This document shows, one piece after another, positions 9,814-17,442 of a stretch of DNA of 64,000 nucleotides; the stretch's first letter is position 1, and each line of letters starts with the position of its first letter. A program made the translations under genes and the position numbers. Source of the stretch: Chitinophagaceae bacterium UBA4857 (GTDB lineage: Bacteria; Bacteroidota; Bacteroidia; Chitinophagales; Chitinophagaceae); NCBI GenBank assembly GCA_002399735.1, contig DHEF01000049.1, positions 94,108 through 158,107 on the forward strand. Reading direction: 5' to 3'. The notes beneath the pieces were generated by a model. It saw nothing but the letters and a program-made list of their open reading frames with translations. It was not told where the DNA came from and ran no database searches.

Positions 9814-10368
9814 ATGCCGTTTTTTGAAACCGGAATAGCTAACCTGTTGGTTTTTGAACCAAAAGTGTTTGAAGATAACCGAGGGTATTTTTTTGAAGCC
9901 TATAACAGTGCTGTACATAATCAACAAGGGCTTACTTATAATTTTGTACAGGATAATCAATCATCATCCAGTTATGGTGTAATAAGAGGGTTGCATTATC
10001 AATTAAATCCGCACGGACAAACAAAATTAGTGAGAGCAATTGTTGGTACAATTTACGATATAGCTGTTGATTTGCGCAAAGGCTCTCCAACCTATGGCCA
10101 ACATTTTGGTATTGAATTGTCAGCCGAAAATAAAAAGCAGTTACTTATTCCCGTAGGTTTTGCACATGGTTTTTCGGTGTTAACCGATAAGGCCGAAGTA
10201 ATGTACAAATGCGACGGATTGTATAATAAGGAAAGTGAAGGAGGTATTATTTATAACGATCCGGCATTGAATATTAATTGGCAAATACCGACTGATAAAG
10301 CCATTGTTTCAGAAAAAGATATAGTGTTACCAACACTAAGTGATTGTAAAAATAATTTTACTTTTTAG
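9814..10368 (+). CDS. rfbC: dTDP-4-dehydrorhamnose 3,5-epimerase
   Basis: A 184-residue cupin enzyme acting in dTDP-L-rhamnose synthesis. Visible family marks are P-K-V-F-E-D-N-R-G-Y-F-F-E-A-Y-N, Q-D-N-Q-S-S-S-S-Y-G-V-I-R-G-L-H-Y-Q with the catalytic His61, D-L-R-K-G-S-P-T-Y-G and I-P-V-G-F-A-H-G-F. Length matches the family. It is followed after one base by rfbD, the next step of the path. The first two enzymes (rfbA, rfbB) are not in the window. Confidence 0.95.
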   Translation: MPFFETGIANLLVFEPKVFEDNRGYFFEAYNSAVHNQQGLTYNFVQDNQSSSSYGVIRGLHYQLNPHGQTKLVRAIVGTIYDIAVDLRKGSPTYGQHFGIELSAENKKQLLIPVGFAHGFSVLTDKAEVMYKCDGLYNKESEGGIIYNDPALNINWQIPTDKAIVSEKDIVLPTLSDCKNNFTF

Positions 10369-10369
10369 T

Positions 10370-11245
10370 ATGTCTGTACTACCCAAAATAGTAGTTACCG
10401 GGGCCAATGGGCAACTGGGTAGCGAAATAACAGCATTGGCAAATACCCACTCAAATTATGAGTGGGTATTTTGCACTCGTACACAAATGCCTTTAGATAA
10501 CGAACAAGCCTGCATTAATTTTCTTACACAAACTGCACCACAATTTGTTATTAATTGTGCGGCTTATACTGCTGTTGATAAAGCCGAACAACCGGAGGAA
10601 AAGGAAACATTGTTTGCTATTAACGCCACAACCATTGGTGTTATAGCGGCTTTCTGCAAAAAGAATGGAGTGAAGCTGATACATGTTTCTACGGATTATG
10701 TTTTTAACGGAAACGGCGATGCGCCTTACAAAGAAACCGATACTACCGATCCGGTAAATATTTACGGTGCTTCAAAATTATTGGGCGAACAAAATATTTT
10801 GCAACAAAATAGTGATGCCGTTATTATTCGTACAGCATGGGTTTATTCAAGCTTTGGAAAAAACTTTGTAAAAACCATGTTGCGTTTAATGGGCGAACGA
10901 CCCGAAATAAATGTGGTAAATGATCAAATGGGTACGCCAACTTATGCTGCCGACCTGGCGCAGGCAATTATCAATATTATTGCTACAAAAGAATGGCATC
11001 CCGGGGTATATCATTTTAGTAATGAAGGTCAGATTTCGTGGTTTGATTTTGCCGTTGCTATTAACGGGTTAAGCAATAGCGGTTGTAAGGTTAATCCTAT
11101 ACCAACCAGCAGTTTTCCTACGCCGGCAAAAAGGCCTGCTTATTCTGTTTTAGATAAAACAAAAATTAAACAAACCTATGGTTTGCAAATAAACGATTGG
11201 AAAGATAGCCTTGCCATTTGTTTGCAAAAAATTTCGGGTAATTAA
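10370..11245 (+). CDS. rfbD: dTDP-4-dehydrorhamnose reductase
   Basis: A 291-residue SDR enzyme that reduces dTDP-4-keto-L-rhamnose to dTDP-L-rhamnose. It has G-A-N-G-Q-L-G-S-E-I at the N-terminus, H-V-S-T-D-Y-V-F-N-G, and the catalytic Tyr132/Lys136 in I-Y-G-A-S-K-L-L-G-E. Reading could extend upstream to a TTG at 10340, but ATG 10370 sits one base after the rfbC stop and directly before the conserved first strand, so it is preferred. It closes the six-gene operon; a type 1 repeat begins immediately after its stop. Confidence 0.94.
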   Translation: MSVLPKIVVTGANGQLGSEITALANTHSNYEWVFCTRTQMPLDNEQACINFLTQTAPQFVINCAAYTAVDKAEQPEEKETLFAINATTIGVIAAFCKKNGVKLIHVSTDYVFNGNGDAPYKETDTTDPVNIYGASKLLGEQNILQQNSDAVIIRTAWVYSSFGKNFVKTMLRLMGERPEINVVNDQMGTPTYAADLAQAIINIIATKEWHPGVYHFSNEGQISWFDFAVAINGLSNSGCKVNPIPTSSFPTPAKRPAYSVLDKTKIKQTYGLQINDWKDSLAICLQKISGN

Positions 11246-11248
11246 TTT

Positions 11249-11500
11249 TATGTTACCGGCTGGATAGCCCTGATGGAGCTGATGTTGCGACGCTCCGTTC
11301 ATCGTTCTGTTCGCTAATCAGCAGAGAGTCCGAACGTCAGGAAGTCCGAGAGTGAATGGTGAAAAGGGAATAGTCAATACATTCACTATTCACTTGATTA
11401 ACTAATAACAGCTCGTGTCAAGTGATGAGTAGCATTCCAACAGTACAAGAGTGCGACGCAACGGAAGTTCAATCAGGGAACTGAAGCTGGTAAAATAAAA
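11249..11500. repeat. Type 1 dispersed mosaic repeat (two cores)
   Basis: It fills most of the gap between rfbD and ftsE. The first core, 11249-11325, reads TTTTATGTTACCGGCT, CTGATGGAGCTGATGTTGC, GACGCTCCGTTC and TTCGCTAATCAGCAG. Next come AGTCCGAACGTCAGG words and an inverted GTGAATGGTGAA / CATTCACTATTCAC pair (11350-11397). A second core of the other flavour (AGAGTGCGACGCAAC) follows at 11447-11500. No gene is supported. Confidence 0.75.
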
Positions 11501-11599
11501 ACAATCTATCCTCGTTAAATAAACTCAATATTAATAGGATATTCTCCTTACATAGTTATTTAACCATTCTTTTTGACTGGTAGTTTGGGTTTAATCCTT

Positions 11600-11606
11600 T
11601 ATTTTG
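11600..11606 (+). promoter_or_regulatory. Near-consensus -7 element before ftsE
   Basis: TATTTTG is one base short of TAnnTTTG and lies 19 bases before the ftsE ATG; TTTTG at 11571-11575 is a possible -33 element, but the spacing of 24 is long. Weak call. Confidence 0.3.
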
Positions 11607-11625
11607 CAATTAAAGCAACAATACA

Positions 11626-12315
11626 ATGGCCGAAGCAATTATAACTTTAAGCAACGTTAACATATATCAGGGTAATAGTGCGGTGTTACAAAATGTAAAC
11701 CTTACGGTTAATGCCGGTGAGTTTGTGTACCTGGTGGGTAAAACAGGTACCGGAAAATCAAGCTTGTTAAAAACGCTTTATGGCGAATTAACGTTGAAGG
11801 AAGGTGTGGCCAATGTTGCCGGGTTTTTGTTAAACGGTTTAAGCTGGAAAGAAGTTCCTTTTTTACGTCGTAAAATGGGTGTGGTGTTTCAGGATTTTCA
11901 ATTGTTAACCGATAGAAACGTAAATGATAACCTGAAGTTTGTTTTAAAAGCAACCGGCTGGACAGATGAAAAATTAATGGCCGATAAAATACAGGATGTA
12001 TTGGATAAAGTAGGCTTAAAATCAAAAGGATTTAAAATGCCTTTTGAGTTAAGCGGTGGCGAGCAACAGCGTATTGATATTGCCCGTGCCTTATTAAACT
12101 CACCTAAATTAATTTTAGCGGATGAGCCTACCGGAAACCTTGATCCGGAAACATCGGATGAGATTATGAAACTATTGTTTCATATTTCTAAAGACTTTAA
12201 CACGGCTATTGTAATGGCTACACACGATTATATTGTGGTGAATAAATATCCGGCTCGTATGATACGTACTGAGCAAAACCGTGTGATTGATAATGCTACC
12301 ATAGCCATTCAATAA
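11626..12315 (+). CDS. ftsE: Cell-division ABC ATPase FtsE
   Basis: A 229-residue ABC ATPase. It has Walker A G-K-T-G-T-G-K-S-S (about 38-46), a Q-loop in V-V-F-Q-D-F-Q-L-L, signature S-G-G-E-Q-Q-R, and Walker B plus D-loop L-A-D-E-P-T-G-N-L-D with the T-H-D switch His. F-Q-D-F-Q-L-L-T-D-R-N-V and D-E-P-T-G-N-L-D are typical of FtsE, which with FtsX controls peptidoglycan hydrolases at the septum. No ftsX lies beside it; in Bacteroidota the two genes are often apart. Its 3' end overlaps the convergent glycosyltransferase gene by 20 bases. A LolD/MacB-like ATPase is the main alternative. Confidence 0.82.
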   Translation: MAEAIITLSNVNIYQGNSAVLQNVNLTVNAGEFVYLVGKTGTGKSSLLKTLYGELTLKEGVANVAGFLLNGLSWKEVPFLRRKMGVVFQDFQLLTDRNVNDNLKFVLKATGWTDEKLMADKIQDVLDKVGLKSKGFKMPFELSGGEQQRIDIARALLNSPKLILADEPTGNLDPETSDEIMKLLFHISKDFNTAIVMATHDYIVVNKYPARMIRTEQNRVIDNATIAIQ

Positions 12316-13429
12316 GCTGGCGGGTATTTTTTTCGTTGGAGTAAGTATTTCCCAAAAGACGTTTACGCAGTTTTATTTCATCATCGGTAAAAGGCTGATG
12401 GTATAACTGTGCAATGATGGAAGCAAAGCCGTTGCTATTACCTGCAATATGACAGGCTTCTTCTAAACCTGTGCCCGCAACCATTGGGGTGTTAACTACA
12501 CAATGTCTTCCCTCGAAAAGTGCATGTAGTAATTTTAACCGTATACCGGTAATGTTTTTATTAAAGCAAGGTAAAACGTGAATATGCGCTTTGCGTATTA
12601 AGTCGTTTAGTTCCGACTCCGATGGGTTTTCAATTAAACAAGTATGTTGGCAAAGCTCAGCCGCTTTCCTTAATCTGCGGCCAGGTTTTTTACCGGCTAT
12701 TACAAAAGGCATACGCACTTTAGAAAAAACTTTGCATAAAAGCCACATGGCGGCCTCTTCATTTTCCGGCACCGATAAGTTACCATGATACAAACAAATA
12801 GTACCAACACCTTCCGGACAATTTACTTCTTGCCAGGTTGGAAAGGTGGGGACAAAAGCGGTGTTGCTAATTTGATGGTCTTGCTGTAAAACTGTTATAT
12901 CTTTTTCTGATACGCAGGCATATAAACAATCATTGCTTAATGTGTCAGCATACTTTTTAAGCAAACTACTTTCTCTGTTAAAGAATATTTTTTGTTTAAT
13001 ACTGTTGGTGGCTCTTGCCAGTTCTTTATAATAAATGCTTTCGTCGTTGTGCATACGCACTACAATGCGACGATTGTTTTTGTTAATAAAAGGGAGCACA
13101 CCGGTACAATGAATTCCTTCCAGGATGATAGGATGGTTGTCTTTGTTCAGGTTGGCAATCAATTCATCATTAACCCTTGAAGAAACAATATAAGGCTGCT
13201 TGTTAAAAAAGTAGTAGGAGCTAAATTTTTTTCTTTCGTACACTTGAATGCTCTCACAATATTGGTTCAGCTCGTTGGGCATGCCCCTGTCGTTGTAGCT
13301 AAAATAATGCAGGTGAATGGCAACTCCCATTTGTTTGAACAGGATAATGCGGTTCATCATATCAATAGCGCCGCCGTAATCAGCCGGGAAAGGAACGTCT
13401 AAACAAACTATGTGCAACTGCTGTCTCAA
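12296..13429 (-). CDS. Glycosyltransferase, probably GT4-like
   Basis: A 377-residue GT-B type glycosyltransferase. The N-terminal segment L-H-I-V-C-L-D-V-P-F-P-A-D-Y-G-G-A-I-D is the usual first strand and loop of GT4-like enzymes that take nucleotide sugars. The C-terminal half holds I-C-L-Y-H-G-N-L-S-V-P-E-N (about 205-220), F-V-I-A-G-K-K-P and H-V-L-P-C-F with G-I-R-L-K-L-L-H-A-L-F-E-G, the equivalent of the donor-binding E-x7-E region. No ATG precedes the first conserved strand: the start must be TTG at 13427-13429, overlapping the upstream gene's TGA (TTGA), which suggests translational coupling. It probably builds the polysaccharide fed by the 5-11 kb operon. Confidence 0.8.
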   Translation of the reverse strand: MRQQLHIVCLDVPFPADYGGAIDMMNRIILFKQMGVAIHLHYFSYNDRGMPNELNQYCESIQVYERKKFSSYYFFNKQPYIVSSRVNDELIANLNKDNHPIILEGIHCTGVLPFINKNNRRIVVRMHNDESIYYKELARATNSIKQKIFFNRESSLLKKYADTLSNDCLYACVSEKDITVLQQDHQISNTAFVPTFPTWQEVNCPEGVGTICLYHGNLSVPENEEAAMWLLCKVFSKVRMPFVIAGKKPGRRLRKAAELCQHTCLIENPSESELNDLIRKAHIHVLPCFNKNITGIRLKLLHALFEGRHCVVNTPMVAGTGLEEACHIAGNSNGFASIIAQLYHQPFTDDEIKLRKRLLGNTYSNEKNTRQLIEWLW

Positions 13430-14526
13430 TCGTGTAAAATAGATTTGTAAAAGGAAATTAACTTTTTTTGTTCAACCTCCCAGTTTAAAAAATGTTTAGC
13501 CTTCAGGCAGTTTTGCCTTAGGGTTTCATATAAAACAACATCTTGCTGCAAATTGTTTATGTGGGCAGCTAATCTTTCTGGTGCCATGTCATCAATAAGC
13601 ACTGCAATCCGGAATTCTTTATTAATTCTTTCGTATTCGGGAAAAGCCATGGCTATTTGTGGTAGTCCGGCTTGTATGTAATCAAAAAACTTGTTGGGCA
13701 GCGAATAATATTGGTTTAACCCTTCATTTTCGCATAGGGCAATACCAATATCGGCTTGTAAGGTTTGTTGCCATAACTCGTTGGGTAACAACATACCGGT
13801 TAGTACTACCTTATCTTCCATCTTATAATCGGTTATTAGTTGTTTTAGCTGCGGCATAAAATTACCATCACCACAAACAACCAAACGGGCATTTATCCAT
13901 TGCAAAGCCGGTATCAGGTATTCAAAACCTCGGGCTTCGTTTACAGCACCGGTGTATAGTAAAATTTTTGGATTATTATCAGTTTCGGCAGGCTTGTGTA
14001 TTTCTTTTATAAAAGGCACATTTCTTACCACTTGGTATTTTACACCATACCTTTTGGTAAACTCCTGCGCTATACTTTCGCAAACAGTGTAGCCATTTTT
14101 AAACTGCGGAACAGCTTTTCTCTCTACCCGGTCCCATATTTTTTTGATAGTTGGGCGGGTTACTATTTCTTTCATTTCGCTAAACAACTCATGCGCATCA
14201 TATACACGAGTAATACGCTTAAATTTAGAAATGTATAAACAGGGTAGGATGGTATCGAGATCTATGGCGCATATCACATCCATACGTTTAAACAGTAGGT
14301 AAAAGAATAAACGGGTATTATACTCTGCATAAAATAGTTTACCGTTGTTAAACCAGCATTGTATTCTTTTTTGTTTAAAGGGCTGTTGTTTTAGTTCTTT
14401 CGAAGTTTTTAATTTTCTACCCACCAATGTAACATCGTACCCATTTTCAGCAAGGCTGCTGCAAATACGTTGCATGCGCTGGTCGTAAGTAAGATCGTTG
14501 GTAACAGTAAAAAATAATTTTTTCAA
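13426..14526 (-). CDS. Glycosyltransferase, GT4-like
   Basis: A 366-residue GT-B glycosyltransferase. N-terminal K-L-F-F-T-V-T-N-D-L-T-Y-D-Q-R-M-Q-R-I is a common opening of Bacteroidota GT4 proteins; the C-terminal domain has I-L-L-Y-T-G-A-V-N-E-A-R-G-F-E-Y-L, L-V-V-C-G-D-G and S-L-P-N-K-F-F-D-Y-I-Q-A-G-L-P (about 275-292). The reading frame has no ATG before this opening, and an in-frame TAA lies just upstream, so the start is a TTG at 14524-14526. It overlaps the next gene (12296-13429) by four bases and lies 10 bases after the WbpB-like gene, so three minus-strand genes probably form one transcript. Confidence 0.85.
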   Translation of the reverse strand: MKKLFFTVTNDLTYDQRMQRICSSLAENGYDVTLVGRKLKTSKELKQQPFKQKRIQCWFNNGKLFYAEYNTRLFFYLLFKRMDVICAIDLDTILPCLYISKFKRITRVYDAHELFSEMKEIVTRPTIKKIWDRVERKAVPQFKNGYTVCESIAQEFTKRYGVKYQVVRNVPFIKEIHKPAETDNNPKILLYTGAVNEARGFEYLIPALQWINARLVVCGDGNFMPQLKQLITDYKMEDKVVLTGMLLPNELWQQTLQADIGIALCENEGLNQYYSLPNKFFDYIQAGLPQIAMAFPEYERINKEFRIAVLIDDMAPERLAAHINNLQQDVVLYETLRQNCLKAKHFLNWEVEQKKLISFYKSILHD

Positions 14527-14536
14527 AAAAACTTAT

Positions 14537-15550
14537 TTAGGCCAATGGCATGGCGTTATAAATCTGTTGTATAGCTTCTACGGTTTTAAGTCCGTCAATG
14601 GCATTTGAAAAAGGGTGTTTGTCGTTATCTATTGCCAGTAATAAATTGTCGTATACTTTATCATGATTGCTCATCGAGCCTTTGTAAAAGCCGTAATCAT
14701 TGGGCTGGCCGGTTTGTGTAGTAAGGACAGGGCAGGTATCTGCTGTTAACTGATACTCTACATTATTCATATACTCGCCACCAATTTTTATACTGCCGTT
14801 TTCAGCTAAAATTACCAACGATACTTCCATGTTTTTTTGAAAACTATTAACGCTCCAGTTAATGCCGCCAATGGTACCCTTATTCATTTGGATAGATGCA
14901 ATGCCAGTGTCTTCAAAATCAATAAAACCCTGATGTGTAAAGTTATTTCTAAAACCGGATACTTGTTTAACCGTATCATTTAATAACCATAATAGGGCAT
15001 CAATATAATGGCTGAATTGCGTAAACAAAATGCCGCCATCCATAAGGGCATTACCTTTCCATGTTGATGCATAATAACTGTTGGGCCTGTTCCAAAAGCA
15101 ATTTAGTTGAAAGCTGAAAATCTGACCTAGTTGTCCGTTGTTTAATATTTCCTTTAGGGAAATAAGCGCAGGATTATATCGGGTAGATTTTACTACAAAT
15201 AACTTTTTGCCGGTATTAACGGCTGCTTCCATCATATCAGTTGCATCTTTGGCGGTGGTGGATAAAGGTTTTTCGCAAAGTACATGGCTGTTTGCCTGTA
15301 AGGCCAAAATACTATGTTCGGCATGTAGTCCATTGGGAGTACAAATGGCTATTACATCGTAAGGCTGGTGTTTTAAAAAATCGGTGATATTATAAAAAGC
15401 CTGCGAATTAAATTGTTGTGCCAGTTGGTTAGCTCGTTCGGGAATTATATCGCATACACCAGCCAAAATACCAATACGGCTTATTTCGCTGGCGTGCCGT
15501 GGTGCAATTTTACCACATCCAATAATTCCAAAGCGTAGCTTGTTTCCCAT
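14537..15550 (-). CDS. Gfo/Idh/MocA oxidoreductase, WbpB/WlbA-like
   Basis: A 337-residue NAD(H)-binding sugar oxidoreductase. The Rossmann motif G-I-I-G-C-G-K-I-A-P-R-H, C-E-K-P-L-S (catalytic Lys) near residue 90 and G-G-I-L-F-T-Q-F-S-H-Y-I-D-A-L-L-W near 175 are closest to WlbA/WbpB enzymes, which oxidise C3 of UDP-GlcNAc-uronate. With the WbpA-like and WbpE-like genes of the facing operon this gives three of four steps to UDP-2,3-diacetamido-glucuronate; a WbpD-type acetyltransferase is not seen. ATG 15550 is preferred over a TTG eight codons earlier because a perfect -7 element overlaps the longer reading. Confidence 0.85.
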   Translation of the reverse strand: MGNKLRFGIIGCGKIAPRHASEISRIGILAGVCDIIPERANQLAQQFNSQAFYNITDFLKHQPYDVIAICTPNGLHAEHSILALQANSHVLCEKPLSTTAKDATDMMEAAVNTGKKLFVVKSTRYNPALISLKEILNNGQLGQIFSFQLNCFWNRPNSYYASTWKGNALMDGGILFTQFSHYIDALLWLLNDTVKQVSGFRNNFTHQGFIDFEDTGIASIQMNKGTIGGINWSVNSFQKNMEVSLVILAENGSIKIGGEYMNNVEYQLTADTCPVLTTQTGQPNDYGFYKGSMSNHDKVYDNLLLAIDNDKHPFSNAIDGLKTVEAIQQIYNAMPLA

Positions 15551-15559
15551 AATAGCAGG

Positions 15560-15567
15560 CAAAGATA
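15560..15567 (-). promoter_or_regulatory. -7 promoter element, nine bases before the WbpB-like gene
   Basis: On the minus strand this reads TATCTTTG, an exact TAnnTTTG match, and ends nine bases before ATG 15550. The message would have a very short leader. No clear -33 TTTG is seen at the expected distance. Confidence 0.5.
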
Positions 15568-15700
15568 AAGGCAAATAAAGATTTATGATTTGCGATTTAA
15601 TATTTATGATTTGCCGGTAACCTAAAAATTATCCGCTATCATTCCCCGGAAGTATTAAAAAATGTTATACACCAGTTTTTTTCTTTTACTCAGGATGCTT

Positions 15701-15708
15701 TATATTTG
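15701..15708 (+). promoter_or_regulatory. -7 promoter element for dapA
   Basis: TATATTTG matches TAnnTTTG and lies 58 bases before dapA. The -33 region is a T-run without a clear TTTG. Confidence 0.5.
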
Positions 15709-15766
15709 GCAGCTTTGCAGTTTTTTGCAAGCAGTAAAATATTAAAAAAACCTCTTAAAACTAATT

Positions 15767-16654
15767 ATGTCGCTGCGGGAAAAATTTACCGGAACCGGTA
15801 TAGCCATTGTAACCCCTTTTTTAGCCGATGGAACTATAGATTACAACAGCCTGGAAAAGCTGATTGAATTTTGGATAAAGGGTAAGGTAGAGTATTTGGT
15901 AGTACTGGGCACCACCGGTGAAAGTGCAACCGTACATGGCAAGGAAAAGCAGGACTTATTTACGTTTGTTCAAAAGCAGGTAAATGGCCGTGTAGCTTTG
16001 GTGGCCGGCATTGGCGGTTACGATACACAATCGGTTATTAAAGATTTTTCGTCTTTTGATCTTACAGGCTATGATGCTATTTTATCAGTAGCACCGTATT
16101 ACAATAAACCTAATCAGGAAGGATTGTTTCAGCACTATAAAGCTTTAGATGCTGTTACGCCTTTGCCAATTATGATGTATAATGTGCCTGGACGTACGGG
16201 ACAAAACCTTTCAGCAGCTACCCAGCTGCGTGTGGCACAGGAATGCAAAAATGTATTTGCAACCAAAGAAGCCAGCGGCAACCTGGAGCAAGTGGGGCAA
16301 ATAATAAAAAACAAACCTGCTTCTTTTATGGTTATAAGCGGCGATGATAATTTAACCCTGCCCATGATTGCTATGGGTGCTGAAGGCGTTACATCAGTGG
16401 TGGCCAATGCTTTTCCTGAGGACTACTCCAATATGGTTAGGTTATGTTTGGCTGGCGATTTTGCCCAAGCCCAATCATTACATTATGCCTACACTGATAT
16501 TGTGAATGCCTTGTTTGAAGAAGGCAGCCCAAGTGGCATTAAAGCCGTATTAAGCCAAATGAATCTTTGCCAGAATATATTTCGTTTACCAGTGGTAGCT
16601 GTCAGCGAAAAACATGCCCAAAAAATTGAAAACCTGGTAAATGAAATACTGTAA
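15767..16654 (+). CDS. dapA: 4-hydroxy-tetrahydrodipicolinate synthase
   Basis: A 295-residue TIM-barrel aldolase that condenses pyruvate with aspartate semialdehyde, the first committed step of lysine and diaminopimelate synthesis. The Schiff-base Lys167 is in F-A-T-K-E-A-S-G-N, Tyr138 is in M-M-Y-N-V-P-G-R-T-G, and the N-terminal G-T-G-I-A-I-V-T-P-F and G-T-T-G-E-S-A-T motifs are intact. Length is normal. It is monocistronic here and converges with a small minus-strand gene whose stop is only three bases away. Confidence 0.96.
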   Translation: MSLREKFTGTGIAIVTPFLADGTIDYNSLEKLIEFWIKGKVEYLVVLGTTGESATVHGKEKQDLFTFVQKQVNGRVALVAGIGGYDTQSVIKDFSSFDLTGYDAILSVAPYYNKPNQEGLFQHYKALDAVTPLPIMMYNVPGRTGQNLSAATQLRVAQECKNVFATKEASGNLEQVGQIIKNKPASFMVISGDDNLTLPMIAMGAEGVTSVVANAFPEDYSNMVRLCLAGDFAQAQSLHYAYTDIVNALFEEGSPSGIKAVLSQMNLCQNIFRLPVVAVSEKHAQKIENLVNEIL

Positions 16655-16657
16655 AGG

Positions 16658-16774
16658 TTAACAGTGGCCTAACAGGTAATAAACAATAACAAAAACTAAA
16701 ATAAAGCCCAGGCACCCGCCTCCCCATTTATAGGCGGCAGCACCTGCTAATAATGTTTTAAGCCAATTTTGCAT
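16658..16774 (-). CDS. 38-residue small membrane protein
   Basis: A short open frame from ATG 16774 to TAA 16658. The peptide starts M-Q-N-W-L-K-T-L-L-A-G-A-A-A-Y, continues with K-W-G-G-G-C, and ends with one strongly hydrophobic helix (L-G-F-I-L-V-F-V-I-V-Y-Y-L-L) and G-H-C. A basic, Trp-containing amphipathic front, a Gly-Gly-Gly-Cys hinge and a single membrane helix are a sensible small-protein design rather than random translation. It converges on dapA with three bases between stops. No TAnnTTTG promoter is obvious upstream. I believe similar short proteins occur in related genomes but cannot name a family; function unknown. Confidence 0.6.
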   Translation of the reverse strand: MQNWLKTLLAGAAAYKWGGGCLGFILVFVIVYYLLGHC

Positions 16775-16834
16775 AATAATGTTTTTGATTGTTTATGCTT
16801 ATTCAAATTAAATGCCAATTGCTGTTTGCACCGT

Positions 16835-16867
16835 TTTGGAATTACATATTATTGAGCATTAGTTTTG
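16835..16867 (+). promoter_or_regulatory. Complete Bacteroidota promoter
   Basis: TTTG at 16835-16838, 21 bases, then TAGTTTTG at 16860-16867: both elements are exact and spacing is ideal. The DUF4268 gene begins 22 bases later. Confidence 0.7.
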
Positions 16868-16889
16868 CATAAACAGGTCTACAAAAATT

Positions 16890-17339
16890 ATGTACACTAG
16901 ACAGGAAGCATCACTTATTCGTAAAAAATTCTGGACAACGCTGGGGCGTTACCTGCAACCTGTGCCGAATGCCGAGGGTGAAATCATTAATTGGATAAAC
17001 TATAAAACCGGCATAAGGGATATTTATTTCAGGATGGATGTTGACAAGGACACAGCACAGATTGGTATAGAAATAAAACATACCGCTAACAGTATTGACA
17101 ATAATTATTACGAAAAACTGACTAATATGCGTAGTATGCTGGAAAGTTCGGTTGGTGAAACCTGGCAATGGCAATCGGAAGTGTATGATGAATTTGGTGC
17201 AGGTTATAGTCGCATATACATAGAAAAAACAGGCGTAAATATTTTTAAAGAATCGGACTGGCCGGCAATTATTTCTTTTTTAAAGCCACGCATTGTTGCA
17301 CTGGATGATTTTTGGTTACGGGTAAAAGACGTTTTCTAA
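16890..17339 (+). CDS. DUF4268-type protein
   Basis: A 149-residue soluble protein. The arrangement I-R-K-K-F-W-T-T-L-G-R-Y-L, W-I-N-Y-K-T-G-I-R-D-I-Y-F-R-M-D, I-G-I-E-I-K-H and E-T-W-Q-W is that of DUF4268, a small alpha/beta family whose fold has been likened to nucleases; no catalytic role is established. It has its own promoter and a terminator directly after, so it is a single-gene unit. No toxin or restriction partner is adjacent. The family name is recalled from the pattern, not from a search. Confidence 0.75.
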   Translation: MYTRQEASLIRKKFWTTLGRYLQPVPNAEGEIINWINYKTGIRDIYFRMDVDKDTAQIGIEIKHTANSIDNNYYEKLTNMRSMLESSVGETWQWQSEVYDEFGAGYSRIYIEKTGVNIFKESDWPAIISFLKPRIVALDDFWLRVKDVF

Positions 17340-17368
17340 TTAATCTTTTATAAAAGTTATATTTATAG

Positions 17369-17402
17369 GGCAATGTTGGTTTTGCAACAATTGCCTTTTT
17401 TT
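17369..17402 (+). terminator. Rho-independent terminator
   Basis: GGCAATGTTG and CAACAATTGCC pair with one bulge around a six-base loop, followed by seven T. It ends the DUF4268 transcript. Confidence 0.75.
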
Positions 17403-17442
17403 ATTGTTGTAGCTCCATTAATTTATTTCAACCTCTAATACA

